A stretch of DNA of 7,380 nt. It comes from a bacterium (GTDB lineage Bacteria; Verrucomicrobiota; Kiritimatiellia; UBA8416). Positions 1 through 6,021 of this stretch are shown one piece after another. The stretch is taken from positions 1 through 7,380 of the forward strand of contig JAIFLS010000223.1 of NCBI GenBank assembly GCA_020048935.1, written 5' to 3'. A model generated the notes under the pieces. The model was not told the origin of the DNA. It was given only the letters and a program-made list of their open reading frames with translations, and made no database searches. Made by a program: the position numbers and the translations under genes. Each line of letters opens with the position of its first letter. Position 1 is the first letter of the stretch.

Positions 1-1902
1 AGCATTGGCTGTATGCCATGCAATCCGTCCGTCGGCGGCATAGCCAAGTCGCACCTTGTCTTCGAGCTGGACGCATTGGGTGGAGAGATGGCAGTCAATA
101 CCGATTTCACTGGCATCCAGTTCCGTGTTCTCAACACCAAAAAGGGACCGGCTGTACGAGCCAACCGGACGCAGTGCGACAAATCCGCGTACGCTGCACG
201 CATGGAGGCGGTCATCGGGCACCAGCCACTGCTGCAGATCGTCGAAACGACCGTTCGCCAGTTGAAAACCACCAGCGGACGCGTCACACATGTCATACTT
301 GGCGACGGAACACTCGTCCAGACCCGAACCGTCGTCATCACACCGGGAACCTATTTGAACGGGCGCATCCACATCGGCCTTGAAGTCCGGCCTGGCGGAC
401 GCGGCGATATGCATTCATCCGATGAACTCAGTGATAATCTCAAAGCCCTCGGGTTCCGGATGGAGCGCCTCAAGACAGGCACACCGCCACGCCTACACCG
501 GGATTCCATTGATTATTCCCGTATGGCCCCGCAACCTGGCACGGAACCTCCGCCATTTTTCTCTTGGGCAGCGGCGCAGCAGTCCATGTTATATACAGGG
601 AAAAACAGGAACTCCGATCAAGTCAATGCTGGAGCCAGAACCCCATTGTTCCACGTGGAACAAAACGGGCAAAACGGGAGTTCAGTCAACGATGTGTTCC
701 ACGTGGAACAATCACGCCATATGGATCGGACAGACGAGAAGTTCCACGTGGAACAACTACCGAATAGCTGGTCGAACTCCGTATTGATACCCTGGATTCC
801 GGGATCGGATCAGTTGCCGTGTTATCTGACACACACGACGGAAAAGACGCACGATATCATTGCCCGGAATCTTAATAAGAGCGCGATGTATGGCGGGGGG
901 ATATCGGGCACGGGCGTCCGCTATTGTCCGTCGATCGAGGACAAGATCGTGAAGTTCGCCGACAAGACGTCGCATCACGTCTTCATCGAGCCGGAGGGTC
1001 GGGATTGCCTACTGATGTACCCGAACGGGACGTCGAACAGTCTGCCGGCTGATGTCCAGCACGAGATGATTCATTCCATCCCGGGCCTTGAAAAGGCGGG
1101 TTTCATTGAACTGGCCTACGCGATTGAATATGATTTCGTGGATCCGACGCAGTTACGGCATACGCTTGAAAGCAAAACCGTTGAAGGTCTATTCCTAGCG
1201 GGCCAGATCAACGGCACGACCGGCTATGAGGAAGCCGCCGCGCAGGGGTTCGTGGCCGGAGTCAATGCCGCGCGCAAAGCGCAGGGAAAATCCGAGTGGG
1301 TGCTTAACCGCAACGAGGCCTATATCGGCGTGTTGATTGACGATCTGGTGACAAAGGGAACCGACGAACCGTACCGGATGTTTACCTCGCGATCAGAGCA
1401 CCGCCTCGTGTTGCGGCAGGATAACGCGCGTTTCCGACTGATCGAACATGCAAAAGCGCTCGGCATTGCCTCGGCCTCTTTTGTGAAGGAAACCGCGTAT
1501 TTCGCGCAGTTGATCCAGCAGGAGCAGTCCCGGCTTGACACCACGTTCCAGGGACAATACTCGCTGGCGCAACTGCTGCGTCGGCCGGAAAACAGCTACG
1601 CCTCGTTGGAGAAGGCGGACACAACTCTGCCGGAAGCGGTGATTGAGCAGGTTGAAATCCTGACGAAGTACCAGGGGTATATTGATCGAGAGCAAACCAA
1701 CATCCGCGCCTTGCAGTCGCTCGAAGGCCAGCACATCCCGCCTGGGATCGATTTCTGGCAGATCAAGAACATCAGCTACGAATCGAAGGAAAAGCTCAGC
1801 CGGATACGTCCGGACTCCATGGCGCAGGCCGCACGCATCTCCGGTATTACACCGTCTGACCTGGCGGTTCTGAGTGTGGCGATACGGCGTAAAGCTGGGT
1901 GA
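1..1902 (+). CDS. mnmG: MnmG (GidA), tRNA uridine 5-carboxymethylaminomethyl modification enzyme, 5'-partial, with insertion
   Basis: FAD- and NADH-dependent enzyme that, with the GTPase MnmE, installs the carboxymethylaminomethyl group on wobble U34 of certain tRNAs in the cytoplasm. The frame is open from the first base, so the N-terminal FAD-binding Rossmann segment, about 40 residues by comparison with the E. coli protein as I remember it, lies outside the window. Visible family landmarks are MPCNPSVGGIAKSHL near the start (the Cys at 19-21 matches E. coli Cys47), GPAVRA, RLKTGTPPR, RYCPSIEDK (second active-site Cys at 925-927), GQINGTTGYEEAAAQG (about 1201-1248), PYRMFTSRSEHRL, and a C-terminal MnmE/tRNA-binding helical domain ending in QAARISGITPSDL. 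The 633 codons present plus about 40 missing make it roughly 45 residues longer than the 629-residue E. coli enzyme. A net insertion of about 70 residues at 565-810, carrying three parS sites, explains this. More A/T-ending codons are used than in tkt and murA. The core is intact, so it is probably functional. Confidence 0.96.
   Translation, partial: SIGCMPCNPSVGGIAKSHLVFELDALGGEMAVNTDFTGIQFRVLNTKKGPAVRANRTQCDKSAYAARMEAVIGHQPLLQIVETTVRQLKTTSGRVTHVILGDGTLVQTRTVVITPGTYLNGRIHIGLEVRPGGRGDMHSSDELSDNLKALGFRMERLKTGTPPRLHRDSIDYSRMAPQPGTEPPPFFSWAAAQQSMLYTGKNRNSDQVNAGARTPLFHVEQNGQNGSSVNDVFHVEQSRHMDRTDEKFHVEQLPNSWSNSVLIPWIPGSDQLPCYLTHTTEKTHDIIARNLNKSAMYGGGISGTGVRYCPSIEDKIVKFADKTSHHVFIEPEGRDCLLMYPNGTSNSLPADVQHEMIHSIPGLEKAGFIELAYAIEYDFVDPTQLRHTLESKTVEGLFLAGQINGTTGYEEAAAQGFVAGVNAARKAQGKSEWVLNRNEAYIGVLIDDLVTKGTDEPYRMFTSRSEHRLVLRQDNARFRLIEHAKALGIASASFVKETAYFAQLIQQEQSRLDTTFQGQYSLAQLLRRPENSYASLEKADTTLPEAVIEQVEILTKYQGYIDREQTNIRALQSLEGQHIPPGIDFWQIKNISYESKEKLSRIRPDSMAQAARISGITPSDLAVLSVAIRRKAG
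647..662 (+). other. parS: parS site 1 (ParB-binding centromere site)
   Basis: TGTTCCACGTGGAACA is a perfect 16-bp palindrome and a standard variant of the bacterial parS consensus TGTTTCACGTGAAACA; the GTTCCACGTGGAAC core is known from, for example, Pseudomonas. parS nucleates ParB (Spo0J) loading for chromosome origin segregation and SMC recruitment. It lies inside mnmG and is read as Leu-Phe-His-Val-Glu-Gln. Confidence 0.92.
661..678 (+). repeat. 9-bp tandem duplication between parS sites 1 and 2
   Basis: CAAAACGGG occurs twice in direct tandem (661-669 and 670-678), encoding Gln-Asn-Gly twice. The first copy overlaps the last two bases of parS site 1. It suggests that the insertion expanded by small in-frame duplications. 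Confidence 0.7.
695..710 (+). other. parS: parS site 2 (ParB-binding centromere site)
   Basis: A second perfect copy of TGTTCCACGTGGAACA, its centre 48 bp downstream of site 1 and therefore in the same codon frame (Val-Phe-His-Val-Glu-Gln). Confidence 0.92.
740..755 (+). other. parS: parS site 3 (ParB-binding centromere site, one outer mismatch)
   Basis: AGTTCCACGTGGAACA differs from the other two copies only in the outermost base, outside the 14-bp palindromic core GTTCCACGTGGAAC. Its centre is 45 bp after that of site 2 and it keeps the frame (Lys-Phe-His-Val-Glu-Gln). Confidence 0.9.
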
Positions 1903-1908
1903 TTGATT

Positions 1909-2106
1909 TTATTTGCGAATTGTAAACAATTCTATAGTATAACTTTGTGATTTCACATTTTGTGAAATTCCGAGTGCTATGGAGTGGGGGCGGGCGCACT
2001 GATTAACGCGCCCGGCATTCCCGCCGTAGTACCTGCGGGCGTAGGACTGGAGGTCGCGTTCCACCAATTCTGCCCGCTGGACCTCGGCGTCCAGCGTATC
2101 ACCCAT
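1909..2106 (-). CDS. Weak candidate small protein or gene remnant (65 codons, minus strand)
   Basis: On the minus strand an ATG at 2106-2104 is preceded by GGAG with an 8-nt gap and opens a 65-residue frame beginning MGDTLDAEVQRAELVERDL, then QSYARRYYGGNAGR, and ending at 1909. The first 42 or so codons have G/C-rich third positions and would form a charged helix. The last 23 or so codons are A+T-rich and unlike coding sequence here, so the frame may be a decayed fragment running into noncoding DNA. Two G+C hairpins (2075-2096 and 1991-2014) lie within it, and the 2114-2207 repeat lies just upstream. I recognise no family. It could equally be part of a noncoding repeat element. Confidence 0.22.
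   Translation of the reverse strand: MGDTLDAEVQRAELVERDLQSYARRYYGGNAGRVNQCARPHSIALGISQNVKSQSYTIELFTIRK
1950..1968. repeat. A+T-rich 8-bp dyad after mnmG
   Basis: ATTTCACA, three T residues, then TGTGAAAT form a perfect 8-bp inverted repeat 48 nt after the mnmG stop. No T tract follows on the plus strand, so it is a poor intrinsic terminator. The TTTCAC/GTGAAA halves resemble parS halves, but five bases separate them. It may be a regulator-binding dyad or chance. Confidence 0.35.
1991..2039. repeat. Two adjacent G+C-rich hairpins
   Basis: CGGGCGC (1991-1997) pairs with GCGCCCG (2008-2014) around a 10-nt loop. Five bases later CCCGC (2020-2024) pairs with GCGGG (2035-2039), also around 10 nt. 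No T tract follows. They are part of the run of stem-loops in this spacer. Confidence 0.5.
2075..2096. repeat. 8-bp perfect hairpin
   Basis: CGCTGGAC (2075-2082) and GTCCAGCG (2089-2096) are exact reverse complements with a six-base loop, CTCGGC. No terminator-like T tract follows. On the minus strand it would lie just inside the start of the candidate small ORF. Confidence 0.55.
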
Positions 2107-2113
2107 TGCCGTT

Positions 2114-2207
2114 GCTCCGGCTCGGCTCGCGAGGACGCTCGCCCCCCATCCCGCCAATCAACCTTCACATAATTCCGGGGGGCGAGCGTCCTCGCGAGCC
2201 GCGGAGC
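2114..2207. repeat. Long inverted repeat, 24-bp perfect arms
   Basis: The arms at 2124-2147 and 2177-2200 are perfect 24-bp reverse complements (left arm begins GGCTCGCGAGGACG) separated by 29 bases. A further 6-bp pairing, GCTCCG (2114-2119) with CGGAGC (2202-2207), extends it past a small internal loop. It looks like an intergenic palindromic element (REP- or MITE-like) rather than a terminator, because no T run follows on either side. Copy number elsewhere in the genome cannot be judged from this window. Confidence 0.8.
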
Positions 2208-2267
2208 ATGAGAGGGTGACTGGCGAAGTCTGTTCTGAAAAGTCGGGCGGTGGTTAGCCGGGCGGGC

Positions 2268-2286
2268 GGACAGCGAGCCGCTGTCC
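2268..2286. repeat. 8-bp perfect hairpin with 3-nt loop
   Basis: GGACAGCG (2268-2275) and CGCTGTCC (2279-2286) pair around AGC. Flanking G-rich and C-rich bases allow a slightly longer imperfect stem. No T tract follows, and its role is unknown. Confidence 0.55.
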
Positions 2287-2431
2287 CTCCCGATGTGTTC
2301 AGACGGTTATGGATTCTGGCCGGCGCGCGCGCATTTCTGTTCGATTCGGTCTCGACAAATCGGGTCCGATATGCGACAGTTCCGTGATTAAATATTTCTA
2401 CTGAAAACAAGGTATCTATTCCCGTACAGAC

Positions 2432-2437
2432 AAGGAG
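2432..2437 (+). promoter_or_regulatory. Ribosome binding site of tkt, decides the start
   Basis: AAGGAG lies 9 nt before ATG 2447 but only 3 nt before the in-frame GTG at 2441. The spacing favours ATG 2447 as the start, which removes two residues from the longest possible frame. Confidence 0.75.
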
Positions 2438-2446
2438 ATCGTGATC

Positions 2447-4429
2447 ATGGCCGTGAAAGTCAATCCTGAAGAACTACAACTCATTTCCAATACGATTCGC
2501 GGGCTCGCCATGGACGGTGTGCAGTCGGCTAATTCGGGGCATCCGGGTATGCCGATGGGTATGGCGGATGTCGCCGCCGTGCTCTGGCTGAACCACTTGA
2601 AACATAACCCGACGGATCCGTCCTGGGCGGACCGTGACCGGTTCGTGCTTTCCGGCGGCCATGGCTCGATGCTGCTTTACAGCCTGCTGCACCTTTCCGG
2701 TTATGCCCTGCCGAAGGAGGAGCTGGGCCGTTTCCGCCAGTGGGAGAGCATGACCCCGGGACATCCCGAGGTCGGCGATACCCCCGGCGTGGAAACCACG
2801 ACCGGTCCGCTGGGGCAGGGGTGCGGCAACGGTGTCGGCATGGCCATCGCCGAGCGCATGCTCGCCGCCCGGTTCAACACCGCGGAAACCGCCCTTGTGG
2901 ATCACCATACCTATGTCTTTTGCGGGGACGGCGACATGATGGAAGGCATCAGCCATGAGGTGTTCGCCACGGCCGGTCACCTGGGGCTGAATCGTCTGAT
3001 CGTCTTCTACGATGACAACCAGATCACGATCGAGGGGCGCACCTCGCTGGCCTACAGCGACGACGTGCCCTCGCGTTTCAAGGGCTATCACTGGAACGTG
3101 ATCACGATCGACGCACATGTCCGCAAGGCCAAGCGCGAGCAGAAGCGCCCGACGCTGATCATCTGCAAGACGACGATCGGCAAGGGTAGCCCGAACAAGG
3201 CCGACACCGCCGCGGCACATGGCGAGCCGCTGGGAGAAGCGGAAGTGCTGCTGTCGAAGCGGAACCTGGGGCTTCCCGAGAACGAGAAATTCTTCGTGCC
3301 GGATCAAGTCAGCGCGATTTTCGCCAAGCGCTTGTCGCAGCTCAAGCGCGAGCAGTCGGCCTGGAAGCGCCTGCACAAGGCCTACGCCGCGGCGCATCCG
3401 GAAAAGGCAGCCGCCTGGGACGATGCGCTGGCGGGACGTTTGCCAGCGGATCTGGAATCGATGCTGCCGGTCTTCGACATTACCAAGCCAGTCGCCACGC
3501 GGGTGGCTGGCGGTACCGTGATCCAGAGCATGGCCAAGGCCATTCCGCAGCTTGTCGGCGGTTCCGCCGACCTGGCCCCCAGCACCAAGACCTGGATCAA
3601 TGACGCCGCCGCGATCATGCCGGGGCAGTTCGGCGGCCGCAACTTCCACTTCGGTGTGCGCGAGATGGGCATGGGGGCGATCCTCAACGGGTTGGCCCTG
3701 CACGGTGGTTTCCGCGTCTTCGGCGCGACGTTCTTCGTCTTTGTCGACTACATGCGGCCCGCCGTGCGGCTGGCCTCGATCATGAAGCTGCCGGTGATCT
3801 ATGTCTTCACGCACGACAGTTTCTATGTGGGCGAGGACGGTCCGACCCACGAACCGATCGAACAGCTCGCCTCGCTGCGCTGCATGCCGGGGATGACCGT
3901 GATCCGTCCGGCGGATCCGACCGAGACGGCGGCCGCCTGGTTGACCGCGCTGGAGAAGAAGGATGGGCCGACCGCGATCCTGCTGACACGCCAGAACCTG
4001 AAGGTGATCGACCGCAGCGTCTATCCCTCCGCCATGAACGTGAAACGCGGCGGCTATACCCTCTGGCAGAGCGAGGCCGTGGCACCGGACGTGCTGCTGG
4101 TGGCTTCCGGATCAGAAGTGGAACTGGCGCTGGATGCAGCCAAGCAACTGGCGGCGGAATGCTGCGTACGGGTGGTCAGCATGCCCTCGTGGGAATTGTT
4201 CGATGCCCAACCGGCAGACTACCGGCGGCAGACGATCCCGCAGGACTGCAAGATCAAGGTCTCGGTCGAGGCGGCGGCGTCCATGGGCTGGGAGCGCTAT
4301 ATCGGCGCCGATGGCCACAGCATCGCCATGAACCGCTTCGGAGCCTCAGGTCCGTACAAGGTCCTGGCGGAGAAGTTCGGCTTCACCACCGAGCATGTGG
4401 TCGAGACCGTTCGCAAACTGCTTGCCTGA
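2447..4429 (+). CDS. tkt: Transketolase
   Basis: Thiamine-diphosphate enzyme of the non-oxidative pentose phosphate pathway; it moves two-carbon ketol units between sugar phosphates in the cytoplasm. The frame gives 660 residues, close to the 663 of E. coli TktA. The order of motifs is complete: SGHPGMPMGMAD (His32), GGHGSM (His72), TPGHPEVG (His106), GPLGQG, the thiamine/metal motif GDGDMMEG (160-167) with YDDNQ (Asn191), HGEPLG (His258), the middle Pyr domain with GVREMGM (catalytic Glu406) and EDGPTHEP (His468), LLTRQN, and the C-terminal domain with ASGSEVELA and VVSMPSWELFD. One oddity is that about nine residues, including the usual DGHD loop, are missing near 3107-3112 (see findings). 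murA starts 13 nt after the stop, so the two are probably co-transcribed. No promoter is evident. Confidence 0.97.
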   Translation: MAVKVNPEELQLISNTIRGLAMDGVQSANSGHPGMPMGMADVAAVLWLNHLKHNPTDPSWADRDRFVLSGGHGSMLLYSLLHLSGYALPKEELGRFRQWESMTPGHPEVGDTPGVETTTGPLGQGCGNGVGMAIAERMLAARFNTAETALVDHHTYVFCGDGDMMEGISHEVFATAGHLGLNRLIVFYDDNQITIEGRTSLAYSDDVPSRFKGYHWNVITIDAHVRKAKREQKRPTLIICKTTIGKGSPNKADTAAAHGEPLGEAEVLLSKRNLGLPENEKFFVPDQVSAIFAKRLSQLKREQSAWKRLHKAYAAAHPEKAAAWDDALAGRLPADLESMLPVFDITKPVATRVAGGTVIQSMAKAIPQLVGGSADLAPSTKTWINDAAAIMPGQFGGRNFHFGVREMGMGAILNGLALHGGFRVFGATFFVFVDYMRPAVRLASIMKLPVIYVFTHDSFYVGEDGPTHEPIEQLASLRCMPGMTVIRPADPTETAAAWLTALEKKDGPTAILLTRQNLKVIDRSVYPSAMNVKRGGYTLWQSEAVAPDVLLVASGSEVELALDAAKQLAAECCVRVVSMPSWELFDAQPADYRRQTIPQDCKIKVSVEAAASMGWERYIGADGHSIAMNRFGASGPYKVLAEKFGFTTEHVVETVRKLLA

Positions 4430-4442
4430 CCAGAATGCCCGC

Positions 4443-5732
4443 ATGTCAGAACTGGTTATAAACGGCGGACGCACCATCAGCGGCACCCATCGGACGCCTG
4501 GCAACAAGAACGCCGCGCTGCCGATGCTGGCCGCCTGTGTGCTGACGGATGAACCGGTCACGCTGCATAACCTGCCGCTGATCCGGGACGTGCAGACCAT
4601 GCTCGATCTCCTGACCGATCTGGGCGCGAGCGTCGCGCAGGATGACCATTCGGTCACGATCTGCTGCAAGGGCATCCACAAGCGCCGGCTGGACGAGACG
4701 CTTTGCCGTCAAGCGCGGGCCTCGATCCTGTTCGCGGGCCCGATGGCCGCACGGCATGAGCGCGTGACCGTCTCGCACCCTGGCGGGGATGTGATCGGCC
4801 GCCGCCGGCTGGACACGCATGTCGCCGGGCTTGAACAGCTTGGTATCAGGGTCGAAACCGAAGCGGGGTATGCCTTCACCCGCGGCCCTTTGTTCAGGGG
4901 CGCGGACATCCTGCTTGACGAGGCCAGCGTGACGGCGACCGAGAATATCCTGATGGCCGCCGTACTCGCCCCGGGTGAAAGCGTGATCTTCAATGCCGCC
5001 TGCGAACCCCATGTCCAGGATTTGTGCCGCCTGCTCTGCCAGATGGGTGCGCGGATCGCCGGTATCGGCACCAATCGCCTGCTGGTGGAGGGTGTCGAAG
5101 CGCTTCACAGCGCATCTCATCGGATTTCATCGGATTACGTCGAGGCCGCCAGCCTTGTCGCCGCCGCGGTCCTGACCGGTGGTGAGCTTTTTGTCGAGGA
5201 CATCGATCCGCGGGACTTCACGGTGATCGGCAAGCATTTTGCCCGGCTGGGAATCCGGTTGAACCTGGATGGAACCACCCTGCATGTCCCGCCGCGTCAG
5301 CGTCTGCGCATCCAGGACGATATCGGTGCGGCCATTCCGAAGCTCGAGGACGGGACCTGGCCGAATTTCCCGTCCGACCTGATGAGTGTCTCGATCGTCC
5401 TGGCCACCCAGGCGGAAGGCACCATGCTGTTTTTCGAGAAGATGTTTGAAAGCCGCATGTATTTTGTCGACCGCCTGATCGAGATGGGTGCCCGCATCGT
5501 GCAATGCGACCCGCATCGCGTCATCGTCAGCGGTCCGTCGCGCCTGCACGCCATGCGGCTGTCGAGCCCGGATATCCGCGCCGGGGTTTCGCTGCTGCTG
5601 GCGGCGCTCTGTGCCGACGGGCAGAGCCGAATCGGCAACGCCGAGGTCATTGATCGCGGCTACGAGCATGTGGATCGTGAGCTGCGGCGGCTGGGGGCCG
5701 ATATCCAGCGTGTTCCCGCCACCAGCGGATAG
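4443..5732 (+). CDS. murA: UDP-N-acetylglucosamine 1-carboxyvinyltransferase (MurA), Cys-to-Asp type
   Basis: Transfers enolpyruvate from PEP to UDP-GlcNAc, the first committed step of peptidoglycan synthesis, in the cytoplasm. The 429 residues fit an EPSP-synthase-fold MurA (E. coli 419). Visible are TPGNKNAALP (Lys22, Asn23), QARASILFAGP, the active-site loop HPGGDVIGRRRLD, SVTATENILMAA, NFPSDLMS (Asp312), FESRMYFVDRL, DIRAGVSLLLAA (Arg379) and IDRGYEHVD. The loop Cys (E. coli Cys115) is Asp116 here (codon 4788-4790), as in mycobacterial and chlamydial MurA. A short insert, IPKLEDGTWP, before FPSD marks it as a divergent MurA branch. ATG 4443 fits the usual N-terminus (MSELVINGG). No good Shine-Dalgarno precedes it, so it may be translated by coupling to tkt, 13 nt upstream. 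The same frame extends upstream to an ATG at 4395 inside tkt, which is less likely. Confidence 0.95.
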   Translation: MSELVINGGRTISGTHRTPGNKNAALPMLAACVLTDEPVTLHNLPLIRDVQTMLDLLTDLGASVAQDDHSVTICCKGIHKRRLDETLCRQARASILFAGPMAARHERVTVSHPGGDVIGRRRLDTHVAGLEQLGIRVETEAGYAFTRGPLFRGADILLDEASVTATENILMAAVLAPGESVIFNAACEPHVQDLCRLLCQMGARIAGIGTNRLLVEGVEALHSASHRISSDYVEAASLVAAAVLTGGELFVEDIDPRDFTVIGKHFARLGIRLNLDGTTLHVPPRQRLRIQDDIGAAIPKLEDGTWPNFPSDLMSVSIVLATQAEGTMLFFEKMFESRMYFVDRLIEMGARIVQCDPHRVIVSGPSRLHAMRLSSPDIRAGVSLLLAALCADGQSRIGNAEVIDRGYEHVDRELRRLGADIQRVPATSG

Positions 5733-5755
5733 CGTGGTCATCTTGTCGCATTTCT

Positions 5756-5851
5756 CGGTCGACGAGAACGGCGACGAGAACGGATTACGAGTAGCGATTA
5801 GCACAATCGTCCGCCGCTCTCGTCGCCGCTCTCGTCAACCGTCTTATTTTT
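5756..5851 (+). terminator. Inverted repeat followed by T-rich run, probable terminator of tkt-murA
   Basis: Arms at 5756-5783 and 5814-5841 pair at 25 of 28 positions around a 30-nt loop, and TCTTATTTTT follows at once. Each arm is itself a 12-bp tandem repeat (GACGAGAACGGC-type on the left, CGCCGCTCTCGT twice on the right). Two of the three mismatches would be A-C in plus-strand RNA but G-U pairs in minus-strand RNA, so the element folds better in the other direction. It may be a genomic palindromic repeat reused as a terminator. The stem starts 23 nt after the murA stop. Confidence 0.5.
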
Positions 5852-6010
5852 ACCTTTTGAAAAGCCGGTTTGGAAGATGCAAGATACCGATTAGGAATGA
5901 GTTAAGACAAGCTGTTCATAACCTGTTAAAAGGTTTCCGATTTTTTTTCTTGTTTCGCTGCGGCGAACTGCTAACTATGGCGTCCGTTCATCAATGGTTT
6001 TACCCCCTTA
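5842..6010 (+). other. A+T-rich dnaA upstream region, possible origin-proximal segment
   Basis: Bases 5842-5955 are 33% G+C by count, far below the flanking genes, and include an 8-T run (5941-5948). CTGTT occurs twice, 11 bp apart (5912 and 5923), and a weak AACCT/AGGTT dyad lies at 5920-5935. TGTTCATAA (5913-5921) is a 7-of-9 match to the reverse complement of the DnaA box TTATCCACA, but no cluster of good boxes is present. A TTGTTT (5950-5955) with AACTAT (5973-5978) at 17-nt spacing is a weak promoter candidate for dnaA. It could be an unwinding element, a regulatory leader or both. An oriC call is not supported by this sequence alone. Confidence 0.35.
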
Positions 6011-6016
6011 AAGGAG
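6011..6016 (+). promoter_or_regulatory. Ribosome binding site of dnaA
   Basis: AAGGAG lies 5 nt before the GTG at 6022. Together with the MEKSSASLLWSQA N-terminus, typical of DnaA domain I, it sets the GTG start. Confidence 0.8.
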
Positions 6017-6021
6017 TTCAC

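Larger units (their letters stand above)
565..810 (+). other. In-frame insertion in MnmG carrying the parS cluster
   Basis: Between the conserved segments PPPFFSW and QLPCYLTHT, where E. coli MnmG has only about ten residues (recalled alignment), this protein has about 82. The added stretch is hydrophilic, rich in Asn, Gln, Ser, Gly, Asp and Arg, with no recognisable fold, and looks like a flexible surface loop. It contains the pentapeptide FHVEQ three times, each encoded by the same 15 bases, plus a QNGQNG tandem. The boundaries are estimates from family conservation. Protein function seems incidental: the likely role is to carry DNA sites without breaking the reading frame. Confidence 0.75.
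1903..2446. other. 544-nt spacer between mnmG and tkt, rich in inverted repeats
   Basis: The first 70 or so bases are A+T-rich with two short dyads, 1917-1932 (GAATTG/CAATTC, 4-nt loop) and 1950-1968. From about 1980 to 2300 it turns strongly G+C-rich and contains five inverted repeats in succession, listed separately. An alternating GC run lies at 2323-2332. I found no tRNA, rRNA, convincing promoter or T-tailed terminator. Apart from the weak minus-strand ORF listed separately, no frame here looks like a conserved protein. Confidence 0.7.

Noticed and set aside
564..787. Out-of-frame ORFs across the parS insertion that read VPRGT or CSTWN repeatedly.
   Set aside because: They are other frames of the three parS copies inside mnmG. 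The mnmG frame is the conserved one on both sides.
1945..1970. TTTCAC and GTGAAA dyad after mnmG as a parS variant.
   Set aside because: The halves are separated by five bases, whereas parS halves abut in CACGTG, so ParB binding is not expected.
2323..2332. Alternating GC run as a Z-DNA or functional site.
   Set aside because: Only ten bases in G+C-rich DNA, with nothing else to support a role.
2352..2380. TCGACA (2352-2357) as the -35 box of a tkt promoter.
   Set aside because: No acceptable -10 hexamer lies 16-18 nt downstream.
2474..3850. Long minus-strand open frame (458 codons) opposite tkt.
   Set aside because: It is a shadow of a G+C-rich gene. The plus-strand transketolase motifs are unambiguous, and the shadow resembles no known protein.
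5913..5921. TGTTCATAA as a DnaA box.
   Set aside because: Two mismatches to the consensus, no neighbouring boxes, and a 9-mer at this level of match is expected by chance. It is noted only in the region description.
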